Source of the DNA: Metopolophium dirhodum
Taxonomy: Eukaryota > Arthropoda > Insecta > Hemiptera > Aphididae
Length of the DNA stretch: 64,000 nt
Direction: 5' to 3'
Assembly: GCF_019925205.1 (NCBI RefSeq)
Contig: NC_083566.1
Span: 2,728,001-2,792,000, forward strand
Every line of letters starts with the position of its first letter. The first letter of the stretch is position 1. The position numbers and the translations under genes were made by a program. The notes under the pieces were generated by a model that made no database searches, was not told the origin of the DNA, and saw only the letters and a list, made by a program, of their open reading frames with translations. Below are positions 47,848-60,680 of the stretch, piece by piece.

Positions 47848-50713
47848 CTTAAATACATTTTATGAACGTTTTAATATTGTGTATATTGTGTAATGTACAA
47901 GTGCAAAAAAAAAACTCGAGAGGTATGTATTTAGTGTTTTGTGGGTTATCTTAAATTTAAGGCATTTAAACACAATACCTATTATTCTCGCTGCACACAC
48001 TGTAGTTATAATTTATAATATAATATCGTCAATTATGTAGGTATGTAAAATCAATTTTGTTTTTATTCAAAAATAGAGTCTTGAATTTTTCATCAAATAT
48101 TTATATTTTCATTTTTTAGACTTATAAATATTTTAGCTCTTTTAAGCTACTTATCGACTTTCTTAATTCTTATTCGACTTATTTATGATACATTCTTTGT
48201 TTCTTAGTTAAATAGCTTTAAAATTGAATACAAGGTAGGTAGTATAATTATAATTTATAAAGTGTATAATTATAATTTGTTGTGATTTATGACTACAAAA
48301 TTAGAATGATCGAAAATACATATTAATTTTTATGTTCAAATTTGTACTAAATTCGTCAATGATTTATCAGATAAAATTTAAATTTAACACATTCATAACA
48401 GTGATTCCTCGATACCTTTAATACACAGCAGAGTGACTTCATCGTGTTTTTTTTATAGGAGGTTCTTTCATGAGACATTCTATTAAATATATAGATAATA
48501 ATATCAGACTTAGTCTTACTTGCTATCCGTGATGACAGATTGTATGCTTTTGATTAGTTTTTCTACGGTTATCTGTTGATGGTCTAGTCCGATGGCTATG
48601 CCTTTTGCGACACAGTCGGCGACGTTCGACTGCTGATCGCCGAACACAGGTATGCCGATCATCGGCACTGCAAAGTGCACAGCCTCCATAATGCCCATAA
48701 GGCCACCATGCGTTATGAATGCCTTGACGTTCTTATGGCCTGTGAAAGCACGATAATAATATTATATATAATATATTGTATAGACTATATGTGTTACGTG
48801 TATATTACAAGTTGTGTACTAAAAATAGCCTATCTACAACGCCGTATTATTTGAATATAATATGAATAAGATATTTTAATATTATTCCAAGTGGCGCATA
48901 CCAGAAATTATTAAGACAAAACATTTTTAGTTATTTTCTCGATATTTCAGACGTTTGTTTGGGTGAGCTAGCGGCTAGGCCCTCTCAGTTTACGGAGATA
49001 GACATTTTAACCAGTCCCTCTTCAATCAAATAAATAACACTAAAGCGGTGATCTTAATGATATAGGATTGAAAATGTAAAAAATGGAGTTATAAGTTGTA
49101 TTCAATTAATTTTGTATAATATCTACATAATATGGTTATGAATTTCTTTAATGTAATGATGAGGCCGTGGGACTTATTCGACTATTGTGTGATTTTGTTC
49201 AAAGAATAGTCACAATTTAATCATTGGTCGTCGTTATAATAATTAATTATCAGCCTAACGACTACATTTTCGTCGTGGACCTTACTCAGGATCTGCTGTT
49301 GAGGCATCCATTTGGACACTTTAATTCGTCTGGATATCATTTCGCCCTCGTATTTCCACAGCACGCAATACGGTAGCGCTTCGAAAGCCCGTACGAATGC
49401 CGTCGTGAACTGTACCGGAAACGACGATCCTTTCAACAACGAACCAAAAGACACGTAAATGACACCCTGGTTGCACAAATCGCAGTAATCTGTCCATTCC
49501 TATTGCATCACCAGTACAAGAAACACAAAGATATTATCAAAATGTAAATAATAATGCTAATGATAAATGATTAATAATATGGTTTGTGGATATAATTATA
49601 TGACAGTGATTTAAGTGCGTTTACCTACATATTTAATTGAATTTATTCATTACGATAAAAAAAATTTGTTTTGTGTGTATGCATTTTAAAAATTGATGAA
49701 TTGTTCAACTATTGTTTTCCAATTTGGTGGTTTGGAAGTATGGTTGTGTATTTTTCATTGTAATCGCGCACTATTTATAGTTTGTTAGGAGCGCTGCCGA
49801 GACTTCCTACGCCTGAATGTATAATACTTACGTTGGCCGCGTTTTCAAGTTCCTCAGGCTGTGTGATGTGCAAGCCACCCACCTCTACCGCGTTGGGAAC
49901 CGTTGGCCTGGGCTGAGTTAAGCTGTGATGAGCGTTGACCAGTACAAGTGCGGTGCGTCGGAGCGTGATTTCAGGAACTGGTGGTGTATCGGGACCGAAG
50001 TGCCGCCGGACCAGTTCGGTGGACGGGCCGTCGGAGAAGGCATGGTAGCCGACCGCGCCGAAGTGCGTGGCCAGCGCGTTGATCAGCCGTTGGGCGAACG
50101 ACATGCCGTGGCCGGTGTACGTGAGTAGGTGGTTGACCAGGTACGCTGGGTTCTGCGGGTTGGCCACGCGCCGGTTGAGCTGCGGCGAGTAGTTGGACGT
50201 CCGGATGGACACCAGAGGTGCGTCGTACGCATGCGCAAACGCCGAGAAACAGTCTGTGGCGAATGCTTCGGTGAACACCACGTCAAACGTGTGGGGCTCG
50301 TGGATCAGCGCACGGACTAGTGGGTGTTCGAATGTGGCTTCGCACACCCGGTGATTCATTTGGCACAGGTCCCGAAGCCCGGTAACCGGGTCGACGCGGT
50401 GCCCTAACTCCTTGGTCACGTTCAGCTGGCTGATGACTGGCGGAAGCGAGTCCGACACGTCCACGTCCACGTACCGGCCTCCGCCGTCGCTATCTTTGCG
50501 TCGCGGGAACGGGCTGATCACGGTAACATGGTGACCGCGTTCGGATAGCGCGACCATCAGCGGTTCGACCATGGCGAAGTGACTGTGGCCGTTGTACGGG
50601 AACACGGCCAAAATCCTGGCGCCACTTGTTGCGGACGTCCACGCCAGTGACAACACCATAACCGCCAACATGGTCACCTGCAGCCCAGTTGGTTCTACAA
50701 CTAGAGCCGTCAT
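47607..50713 (-). CDS. UDP-glycosyltransferase (UGT), 4 exons
   Basis: Four exons join in frame to 1557 bases, 518 residues, the usual UGT length. Insect UGTs transfer a sugar, usually glucose from UDP-glucose, to small lipophilic compounds in the ER lumen and are often tied to detoxification of plant compounds. Seen in order: a hydrophobic signal peptide (about 15-31), the PYNGHSHF motif with the likely catalytic His at 45, and the C-terminal sugar-donor half with YVSFGS, KWMPQQQILSH and the UGT signature ITHGGLMGIMEAVHFAVPM (374-392) plus GDQQSN (399-404). A transmembrane helix (about 490-511) precedes a short basic tail, RVKKCIR, facing the cytosol. That tail is close to, but not exactly, a KKXX ER-retention signal. 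The UGT subfamily cannot be assigned here. Introns are 331, 546 and 672 bases. Confidence 0.95.
48520..48739 (-). CDS. UGT exon 3 (UGT signature)
   Basis: Acceptor CTTTCACAG, donor GTAAGA. Encodes SHKNVKAFITHGGLMG through GDQQSNV to SVITDSK. Confidence 0.95.
49286..49499 (-). CDS. UGT exon 2
   Basis: Acceptor GATGCAATAG, donor GTAAGG. Encodes EWTDYCDLCNQGVIYVSFGS to WMPQQQIL. Splicing at this donor creates the conserved ILSH junction; reading on gives unrelated sequence. Confidence 0.94.
49832..50713 (-). CDS. UGT exon 1 (signal peptide, aglycone-binding half)
   Basis: ATG at 50711-50713; donor GTAAGT at 49831-49826. 294 codons in phase 0. The bases before the ATG (AATTTCTACAG) look like a splice acceptor, so a 5' UTR exon is likely upstream. 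Confidence 0.93.
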
Positions 50714-52732
50714 CTGTAGAAATTATATTAATAATATTATATAAATTTATAACGTTATGATAAAATCGAATCTGGTGACATACATAATACATGTATGATA
50801 TTACATGTAGCACTCAGTAGAAAGACCGCCTATTAATTGGACGAATGGTTTCGGAGTTAAGCGGGGAGAGAAATATTTATTTCAGTTTTACAAAAGTAGA
50901 TGTACCTATATGCGTATATAGTATAATTATAATAGCACTTAGAGCTGTATTAACCGCCCAGCCGCCCAGGGGCAAATACTATGTACCGCCCTATTAAATA
51001 TCATTATAGAGAAATGGAAAGTGACTACACACTGCCAACCACTCTTTCCCAGCAGATCTTTCATTTTTTAAATGAAAAATTGAATAATCTCTGACCAATC
51101 AATTTGTTTTAAGAGATCATAGAAACCGATGACATCTTTTCGTTTATAAAAGTGGATCTTAGATATTTTTTTATTTGTTTCAACAAAGAAAACGTTCTTA
51201 CTTTATAGGCCTTACAAGGCTACAACCTACTTATTGCATTAGATGAAGCAATACAACAAAATACCTACAGTTCAGTTTAAACATTAGGGAATGTTCTCAA
51301 TGCCCGAAATTCGCTAGGCTGAACTGGTGTGAAAAATAATGCACCGGGATGTTCAGACCATATCATTTACATGATTTATTATCCCGGTGCGGGATAATGT
51401 GGGATATTTTTTAACTAGTCTAGCTTAGTGAATTTCTACTTAGAGTAGGGAAAGTATATGAGACATTTAATAAATTTAATGCAAAATAACTTTTCCTCTT
51501 ATAAAAAAACGTTGAGAAATTGCTTGAATTGCACCGTTTCTACTACAATAATGTAGTATTTTCTGAATATATAGTTCTACCCACTAGTTTTTTTTAGGAT
51601 TATCACATGTACTATTTGTATCCATGGATTTCACTTGGAATAAATATCCAACATGTTTTAATAAAATTCAGTTTTTTCACTCCAATTTTTGTTATTAAAA
51701 ATTTGCCTCAACGGGTAAACTGCCCAGTGTAAAACTTATCTCTGATTACACAAAGCTCTAATATAAAAACTCACTATGTAATTTTAATCGTTTATATTAT
51801 CTCGAACAAAAGTTCAAATTATACAACTCGAATAATATAATATCAACTTCTCAAACTTTATTATTTTCTGTGCTATTAAATATTATCAAATATAATAATG
51901 ATAATGTGAGAATTGTTCTATCAATAAAATCGGAACTAGTTTTTGACAATAGCTCGACGGGTGTTTTTTTTTCATTCTTTTATGGTTAGAAATTAGAATA
52001 CACACAGTTCTTTCTTAATATATGGTAATTTAAATATTTAATTTTGTACTGTGGAAAAGATAGTGGTGGGATGGTAATGAACAATATAAAATTCTGGTCC
52101 AAGACTATTTATATAATATATTATTTACAACAAAAATATCTATAGTTAGAAAACGCACGTACTTTTTCCTCATGCCCTCGTTGATTATCGAAAAATGAGT
52201 CATCCCTGTAACTTGGGAATGATCCTCGCGGAAATTCTGATTCACCCGGATGGAGCATGCATTATAGAATGGAAGGCCGTGCGAAATATTACCTCTGCAA
52301 CAGTGTGTCTCTATATTATATCATTAGCGGTGCAGTCTCTTTCACGATATCAACAACAAACGCACACTGCAAGTGTAAACAGTGTTTTAGTTTAACGAGA
52401 TCGCCCGTCCGGTTGTACTGCGACTGTCCGCTGTACCAGTTCATGTGTAAAAACATGTTTGACCTAGTTTTAATATGATAAATATTGTGATAAGGTACAC
52501 AGTGTTAATATATGGTTTTAAGTTTTAGCCCTTAATTTCCGGGGCCAGATTTATAATTTAGGGCTTATGAGCATGTTAAAATAGTAGATTGTCGGTTCAT
52601 TTAAAATGCTCATAACTCACATTAAAATAAAAATATAAAAATACCTATGTCATTGACTTTAATTTAATTTGGTAATAGATCAATTCACTCTAAAATTAAA
52701 CATAACAGAGTCAAATTAATTATTCAGAATGT

Positions 52733-52784
52733 CATGCGTTTGTAAGACGGTGAAACGCATGCGGGTATGCCGTCCTCTATAATT
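52733..52784. repeat. Solo arm of the long-TIR family
   Basis: The segment tgcgtttgtaagacggtgaaa followed by cgcatgcgggtatgccgtcctc is the reverse complement, with mismatches, of the end of the element at 9667-10168 (GACGCTACACCCGCATG... CCGTCTTACAAA). No partner arm was found nearby. Confidence 0.6.
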
Positions 52785-53217
52785 GCTCATTATTAAGGAC
52801 ATCTACTCTCAATAAAAAAAGTACAACTACGGTGTATGGTGGGGGGGGTTGTGCCCCCTTAAATACGACCTTGATGCTGTGTATAAAAATATATATCAAG
52901 AATCAAGATGAATAATTTTGTTTATTTTCTAAAAAAAATGTTGGTAGCCACCTATCTGGTTGTAACCTAAAGGCCAGGATCTCGTTTCCTCCCTAAAATC
53001 AGTCCTGATAACGTGTGCAATGTGTGCATATAGGTTTATAAGATCCAAGTAAATCCAAGTCATGGTAAAACATACTATATTAGTCGTGTATCACGATTTT
53101 TAGTATAACTACTATATAAGTGTATTTTACATATACGTTTATGAAGCGTTATTGCACATTGTATTGTAGCTTCGTATTATACACTACATTACATGTACCA
53201 CATTTAAATATTCAATA

Positions 53218-53247
53218 GATAGATATATATATATAGAGAGAGAGATA
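53218..53247. repeat. Compound GATA/TA/GA microsatellite
   Basis: Tandem ATAG, TA and GA units. Confidence 0.9.
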
Positions 53248-53638
53248 CAGAGTGGTGTAATATCCTATTATGTAGCCGAGAACGGTGTAATTGGGTAGGT
53301 TACGGTGAAAATTGGACGGGGCAAAGATGTAGAGTTTATAACAAAATATCATCTTTATAGACTCGGTCGCTGCCCAAAGACTATGTTATATTATATAAAA
53401 TCCTACCTATCTGTCTATTACATGACGATTAACGAATAGGGAATTGTGTATTATTGTACATTTGTACGCGTGAAACTTCTTGCTGCTTCAGTCGACGGAC
53501 GATTATAGTTTTCTCTCTGGCATCGATTCAACGAACAACGATAGTTGTTTTTAATCAGTCTTTACATTGAAATTATAGAAAAGTAATCATACCTAGTGTT
53601 AAATAATTCAAAATCAAGATATGTACCCAATTAATATA

Positions 53639-54205
53639 TTATTCTGAGTGGAGTAATACAATTATGTGTATTTTTTTTTGTGTTCTATTTATAAATATAA
53701 GAAATTAATGATTTTTTTTTTTATAAATATCTATGGTAAATTTTTTGCTTGAAAATGTAAAACAAGGTTCCGCATGAGTCGTTATGATAGCAGTTGAAAA
53801 ATATTAAAGGTAAACAGACATGACTTGTTTTATGAGCATTAAATGTTCAAATTTGGACGAAATTAGATCGGTATTTAAACGGAGAATAAATTTACAATTT
53901 TCGATATTTTTTTGTAGTTTAAAAATATTATTCGAGGATACTTGAAACGTTTAGAGTATACCAAATGAAATATTTTCGTTGAAAAATAATTCAACCGACT
54001 GTTTTACTAATATTAAAATAAACTACTTTAATAGCAATAATATCATACAATTATAGTAATATATAGGCTAACAGACAGTCGTCGCTCAGAATCATTTTTC
54101 GTATGCAATGATTTTTTATCATTGAATTCAAATTTAAATAATTTAACACATACATTACAGTGCTTCACACTACACCCACTTGCCCACCTGTTTATATGAT
54201 AACAT
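53639..54205 (-). repeat. TCTGAGCG-family repeat copy H
   Basis: Reverse orientation with both ends: TTCTGAGTGGAGTAATAC on the left, and CGCTCAGAATCATTTTTCGT followed by ATTACAGTGC and CACTTGCCCACCT on the right. The centre is deleted compared with copy B. Confidence 0.72.
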
Positions 54206-54359
54206 TGATTGTAAATATAATTTATAATATCAAAAGAAGTAAATCTTAAAAAACACGAAAAAAAAGAAATCAAAAAAGTAAAAAAATGCCGAAATATTTG
54301 GAAATAATAATTAGAGAAGTAGAGAGCAGTAACATTAACATTTGGTGAATATTTCTAGC

Positions 54360-54626
54360 GTCTAAAGGTTATTGTATTTTGTATATTTATTTATTTTATT
54401 TGAATAACAAAAGAAATGTCTGTCAAAAACTGGCGTTCCGTAAATATTCATGTTTCCCTCCCCAGCCCACAAATTGTTGTAGTATTGTACTGAACATTTG
54501 TTTAATTCGTGCCCCCATAGAACAAACTATACAGTTTCAATTTAATAGGAATCAGAGACCACCCTCAAAAAATAGAAATAGATATGAATAATAAAACAAA
54601 AACACGCTCTGCTCAGAATCTAAAAT
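54360..54626 (+). repeat. TCTGAGCG-family right-end fragment
   Basis: Ends in CTCTGCTCAGAATCTAAAAT, the right end of the family in forward orientation. The left boundary is not clear. Confidence 0.5.
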
Positions 54627-54839
54627 AAATGTTACCGGTAACTAATCAAACAAAAACTTGCATACTATCGTTGGCCAGTTACATGGCTATTTCGACTACT
54701 ATCTATACTCCGATCTGTATCTATCAAATCCAATTCTTTAGTATAGGTATAGATGAATAGATGATAGCCGTTTTCAGTTATGGTAAAACAATAACCGTAG
54801 GGTATTTATGTGGTAAATAATATATTATATAACTATCTA

Positions 54840-56530
54840 GTGTTGGTGGGTGGTTGGCGGACCGCCGACGGGGTAGGGTGCAAACTGCAGTACACGTTAT
54901 GAAATATGAACGTTCCGGCGCAGTGCAGTGGTGCGCGGTGTATCAAATTGCAGCGTCCACCGGAATGAAGATGACTCGTAATAGTATAATAATTGCGCAT
55001 AATAATAGAATGATAATAATATTATTATATTGGAAAAAACGTCGGCCGATCGCCGGCGATGACTTCGATACCTATCCAGCTGTAAAGTCGAAAAACCTGC
55101 ACGCGACCCACATCACACCGCCTCCGGAGCACCGCGAACAGCGTATAACGCACACACATATAGTATAGGTACAACATGACGACGGGGTCTCGCCTAGGGG
55201 TGGGTGCAGTCGTCGCGTGGCTGGAACGACATACACACACTTATATATAAATTATTATTATATACGGATCCACATCAAAGGGGACTCATCTGCTGCGGGC
55301 CGTGGACGGGTGGCGGGTGCGATCGCTGCTGCAGCATTCGGCGGGCGAGTATATTATAATATATACGCGGAAAGGGGAGGGGCGGAAGCGATGCTGGGCC
55401 TGCAATTACGGCGTCGGCGGATGCCGAGGTGCCCGCGCCGCCGCCGCGAGGTCATTCGGTCAAAGCTGGGAACGCCATCTGCTCGCCAAAGCAGCATGTG
55501 CGCGTCTCTGCCCGTCACCCCGGGGAGACCGCTGGCGAGCGGGCGCGCGCGGCGCTCCCGTCCGATCGATTTTCGTTCTCGAGCCGGCGTACGGCGCGGG
55601 TCGATGCTCGCGGCGCGACCGGCAGCGGCGGCAGAGGCGCGCGTGCACCATCGTCACGAGCACGGGGACCGCCGTCGCCAACGCCGCCACCGCCGCAAAC
55701 TTTCGCAGTCCCGCCGACGGAGCCGCGCGCACGCACGCACACGGCGCCAGAACGCCGCCAACGTAGCAGATCCGCGCGCCGTACGGCCACGCTCACATCG
55801 CATCGTTTTTCAACAGCCGCCGCTGCTGCCGTATATAAGATATTATAATAATATATTTTCGCGGACCAAACGACGAGTCGTCGGCAACAGTTTTCGGTGC
55901 TCCGTTCGGCTTCCTCGAGCGTTCGTTTCGCCTCCGCAAGCCGACATACTTACGACATATTGTTATAGGTATATAATATACAGCTGATAGAGCGTTTAAT
56001 TATATCGGTCGTCGACGTGGGGCCTCGAAGACTATCGGTCGGACTGCAGCGAGGAGAGTCCGCGGTCGCGCGTCTGGCGGCGTGCGTGCTCGCTTCGGTC
56101 TCGAACGCGAGCGAGCGAGGGCGCGCGCGCATCTCGCCGGCGACAGCGCACGCAGTAAACGCGCGCGCGCGCGCGCGCGCCCCCTCTTCGCCGCACACTT
56201 AGCAACCCACCCACGACCACCCCGGCACCCCTGCGGCTCAGAGTACGTGTGTCGGCGCCAAACATGGTATATAATACGAGGCACGCGTAACAAGTATAAA
56301 TGGTAAACAATGGCCGGCGACCAGTCCGGGCGCAGGTAAACGCTTCCGCCGTGACCTGACGAATAGACGTGGACGACATCATCGCTGCCACGGCTGCCGC
56401 CGACGTCGCAAGTACGTATTCCTCATTGTATAATAGCGACCTCCGTGTAATATTATTATTATGTATGTGGGTTGAAATGCTATGTATATTAGAACGTAAA
56501 TAGACCGTATACGATGACCCCCCCCCCGTC
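54840..56530. promoter_or_regulatory. CpG-rich region without a recognised gene (part 1)
   Basis: GC and CpG content are far above the rest of the window, apart from the FRAT island. Long arginine/alanine-rich frames on both strands overlap each other and look like products of composition, not genes. A TATA-like TATATAAT lies at about 56268, and about 45 bases further is CAATGGCCGGC with a good start context, then CGCAG|GTAAAC, a donor-like site. A short first exon (MAGDQSGR...) is possible but unproven. A (GC)10 run lies at 56161-56180. Confidence 0.4.
56161..56181. repeat. (GC)n run
   Basis: Ten GC units, an alternating purine-pyrimidine run able to adopt Z-DNA. Confidence 0.9.
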
Positions 56531-57590
56531 ACTATTTCATTGCTTATAATGACGCCGCATTACGATTTATGGTCTTAAGCTAATAATTAAAATTATTAAA
56601 ATTAATAATTTCTAGGTTATACTAGTATCATAATTTAATATTAACTTTTCTTTCGTCGCAGTTATTAGTACCGAGAAATGTACACCCACCATGACATTTT
56701 ATCATCGTTCGATATACATTATGGCAAGAGCTAGGAATATGTCTTATAAAAATACATTTTTAAAACAATTTTATATTTTATTATAACATAAGCAGTGCGT
56801 GACTTGGATAGGAAATATAGATACTCTGGTATCAAGGAAAAAAAACTTATTCCCTAGCTAAAACTAAAAAAGCCATAGGGGGGTTGCCCTCCAATACATC
56901 ATCACCTTTATAGCTTTATTATACCCTCAAACATATTACTAGGTCGTACTAACCAACAAATATTGTAGGTGTAGCTCGTTATACTTAGGTACTTTAAACG
57001 TTTGAATCATAAGTGTGCATAGGTGGTAGCATTTTGCAGGCAATTCAGGAAATACTAGAAAATTTTTTAAATAGACTATCAATAATTTAACTTAGTCGGT
57101 TATTTAAAATATGTATTTTGTCTAAAATATCAAATACCAGCTCCAAATTCTAACTATAGAAACAAACGTGTAAGGACTGACAAGCTGACACCACAGCGAT
57201 TGACTATAGCCTTTCAACGGAACTAACAAACCACATATATTATATTGTAAACAAACATTTGTTATTAATCTTCATTTGATAAATTCCGCATAAATGAGAA
57301 TATTTTTCATTTAAAACGTTGCCTTCTTGTCCTTCAGAACAAACATTCTTAGTTTTGTCGTCTTATCATTCGTGGTTTCTATATCACCGTACACACATAT
57401 TACATTAAACGTAATTATCACGTGTCACTACACATATAATATGATATCAATACGTTATGTAAAAAAATAATAACAGTCATTTCGTAACGATTCGTAAACA
57501 AAGTATCGTATTACGGGAGTTAGTTCGAAACAAATCGGGGGTAAATGAAATATTAAATCATTAAACATCTACCAATAATATACATTACAT
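56531..57590. other. AT-rich stretch between two CpG-rich blocks
   Basis: No gene-like feature is visible. A CAGTGCGTGACTT piece at about 56793 resembles a hAT-type end, but no partner end was found. Confidence 0.45.
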
Positions 57591-58480
57591 TATAGCTGAG
57601 ACGCTCCCCCCCCCTGCGCCTCCCCACACCCGTATCGAGCACTGCGCGTAAGAAGGGCTCGTTGTTATGTATACGACGATGAACCGGTCGCATTACGTGT
57701 CGTTACCGTCGATCATATTATATGATTTGTGACACGCAGTGATTTCGTTTGCGGGGGGGGGGGGGGGCGAGGGCTACGCGGAAGCAGCGACGGAGGTCCC
57801 GGGGCCCTCGAGCGAGCAGACGACCATACAGAGTCTCCCAGCCGCCGCCGCCGCCGTTCCGAGGGAGGTACGCGGCTGACCTCGACGTTGGGTTCGGGTC
57901 GCATACTATATAAATGGCATACGCACGCATTGCACCTATATCGGTGTAGACTGCAAGCAACACTGAACAGTGAACGCACCACAAGTACCATGGCGTACGA
58001 TATATTATTATGTATACATTATTGTATCTCGTGTCGTATATTTATTTTTATCCGCTCACCGAATTGCGCAGCCAGTCGGTTGCACCCGCGCGATACGCCC
58101 GTACAACATAATATATTTTATGAGCAAACACACGACGCCTTTTTCTCCGCGCGGAAAGCATTCGTCGCGATTTCTTCTTCGTGTTTTCCGACAGACATTT
58201 GTCGCGGCGTAGATGTACGGGGCGCGCGGGTATTCGCGATGTTTGCCGTTCGTATATTTATTTTCTGTAGCGATATAACTCGATAATGGATTTGGCGCCA
58301 TCGACTTTAATAATATCATATATAATAATATTATGCGCACGAGTCGACCTGCGTCGGCCGTCTAGAGATGTGTGTATAAAATAATAATACGGTGTATACA
58401 CACATGGTGCAGTGTATTTAGCTATCACAACTCGGCCGATTTACAGACGGCTTTAGTGACGGGTTCACTCGGTGGAAATG
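57590..58480 (+). promoter_or_regulatory. CpG-rich region with TATA-like promoter (part 2)
   Basis: GC-rich with a run of about 15 G at 57755. CTATATAAATGG at about 57907-57918 is a good TATA box. About 75 bases further, CCATGGCG at 57989 opens a 98-codon frame (MAYDILLCIHY... to 58286) with no recognisable domain. It could be a real first exon, a 5' UTR or chance. Confidence 0.35.
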
Positions 58481-59953
58481 AGTTTGTATAATAATGCGTT
58501 TGAAATTAAATAGCCGTTTTTTAATAGTGTTGTGCGCAGATCAAATGGAAACGTGTATATACGAGTACTCGTACATTTTTGCTCTAAATCAATATGCGAA
58601 TTCAAAGCCTCCAACACAACTGATATAGTACATACATATTATATATGCGACCGACTCGTATAAAAAATAAAAATTTTAGAATCTCGACGTTGGATCAATT
58701 AAATGTATTAATGGGATTGTGTGCTCCACATTATCCGTGTATGAGTTGCTGATCTTGAAACTAAGTGCTGACGACTTCGTTATTTGCGTGAAATCTGTAT
58801 TGCCTAATATAATAATATATAGTGTGTTCCAAAGTCCCATACCTATGTCCGGTAGCTCGCAAAGAGTTTCGAAGGGGTTTGTGCTATAACAATAATTATC
58901 ATTTATTCCGAAATTATACTATACTAATACTAGAGGTGAGGGGAATTTCGTAGAAATAAGACGAAGGGAGACATTTCGGGGTTGGGGCAGTTGTGACCAC
59001 TTAAACACCCTCTCCTTTCACCGATGGCTCACAAATCTGCAATATGTCTAAATGAGATTTTTTCAACAGTTACTCATAGGAGTATGCCACCAAATTGGAA
59101 TTTTCTTATCAATTACTTTTGAAAAAACAGCATTTAAATTAATTTATTTGTCACGGCCTTATAGAGATATACTCAGGCTTATAATGTCGTTTTGGGATGT
59201 ACTGTACATTCATGTATAGTTCATCTCTATATAAAACACCACCTGCAGCTGCAGCGATAAATTACAACCGGATTGTTTGTTCGATTTTTCGTTCTGTAAA
59301 TTCTGGTATAGGTATATTGCTCGCGCATTTTAAATTTCATCGTTTCAATTGATAGATTTTCTGTTATATTTCACCTATTTTCACGTGGGAGGGTAAAAAT
59401 ATAAAGAGTGTAACCACAATATTATGATTACATTATTTTTTATTGGTGGATTTGAAAATGGAAAATCCCATACAAATGTATAGTGTTGTATACTTTACAC
59501 TTCTATATATTAATTAATGTTATAATAATATATAATATTGTTATAATAACAATAATTATGTATGTACCTGTTTACATAGAGAACAATAAAGTTAGTACAA
59601 AATAAAAAGTAATATTTTTATTGAAATAATATATTAATTAGGTAGTTTCAATTACTAAAAAGTAAAAAATAGTTAATCTAATAATTAAGTCTTATTTCAT
59701 TACTTAGACGGACTAACGGCGTTGTACCAAAGATAAATTAAGACAATGTGGCGACAACCCCTATAGAGTGTAATTACTAATTATATAACTACTAAATGTA
59801 CTGAAAAATAATGTTGGTTGTGTTTATAGATGGTTCTAGATTTAGAAATCCGTAACCATTACAGGAGCACTAGACAAGTAGAAATGTCTGATTTCTTAAT
59901 GATTGGATAATATTAAATAATGTTATGATACTAATAAACGACTTAGCAAGAAC
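58481..59953. other. AT-rich intergenic stretch
   Basis: No gene is visible. Sequence at about 58830-59210 may be an old element (see rejected items). Confidence 0.45.
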
Positions 59954-60276
59954 AAGGGGCGGTTCCAGAGACTTGGTTGGGGGGCCTAATAGTTATAATA
60001 TTCACAAAGCTTATAGTTACAAATACAAAACAACAATTTTTACAACACAATCAAGTCTTTTTTACTTAATTAGTATATAACAGATACATGCTACAAGTCA
60101 TAAACCGACGTACCTCCAATAATTACATACTTTTACGTGTCTACAATAGTCGATACTATAATATGTTTTTTTGTTTGTAATTTTTTGTTACCAATATATA
60201 ATTTCTTAGAAATACGGGTTTTGGCCTTGGAGGGGGGAGCCGTGGCCCTTAGGGCCCCCCCCTGGAACCGCCCCTG
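59954..60276. mobile_element. hAT-like MITE, GGGGCGGTTCCAG family
   Basis: The inverted ends are AAGGGGCGGTTCCAG and CTGGAACCGCCCCTG (one mismatch at the outermost base pair). A perfect 8 bp duplication, gcaagaac, flanks it at 59946-59953 and 60277-60284. The 323 bp interior is noncoding, with G-rich and C-rich stretches just inside the ends. Confidence 0.88.
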
Positions 60277-60680
60277 GCAAGAACTCGATAGGTAATAATA
60301 ATATCGTTTGCACTTTGCACACATAACTCATATAATGCCTCCAAATGTAAAATAATAAAATACAACCAAAAAACATCTGATTTAAAAATGTGAAATTTGT
60401 AATATTAGCGGAGAGGCACATTTATACTTTCCAGAGCAATACCGGGGAGGGGGTGAAGGTTCTCCTCTGTACCCCTTCTATATTATGTGTACTGCGCAAC
60501 GTGTACACACTACACAGTTATGTATCATGTATGTAAACATATTACGTTATTAAGATGCAATTACTTTTACACGCGACCTTTGCGAGTCAGACCACCACGC
60601 TCTATTTGTCTTTTCCATTCAGGACTATAAATTAACAACAGTACAATCAAACGCACACGCAAGCACTTATATCTACAATA

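Larger units (their letters stand above)
50714..53630. other. Upstream region of the UGT gene
   Basis: Mostly AT-rich. It should include the UGT 5' UTR exon and promoter, which I cannot place. The least AT-rich part, about 52160-52450, is a weak candidate. Its two short overlapping frames on the + strand have no recognisable homology. Confidence 0.35.

Noticed and set aside
52195..52478. Two overlapping frames upstream of the UGT gene
   Set aside because: No homology recognised, no splice logic; probably chance or part of a 5' UTR.
55217..56532. Several long arginine/alanine-rich frames on both strands
   Set aside because: They overlap in nearly all frames of a GC-rich region, show no domain or natural composition, and are explained by a lack of AT-rich stop codons.
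57990..58286. A 98-codon gene starting CCATGG after a TATA box
   Set aside because: Start context and TATA are good, but the protein has no recognisable feature. Kept only as part of the CpG-rich region entry.
58823..59215. A possible MITE with TGTGTTCCAAAGTCCCATA and TTTTGGGATGTACTGTAC ends
   Set aside because: The inverted match is short and uneven and no duplication is visible, so the borders cannot be supported.
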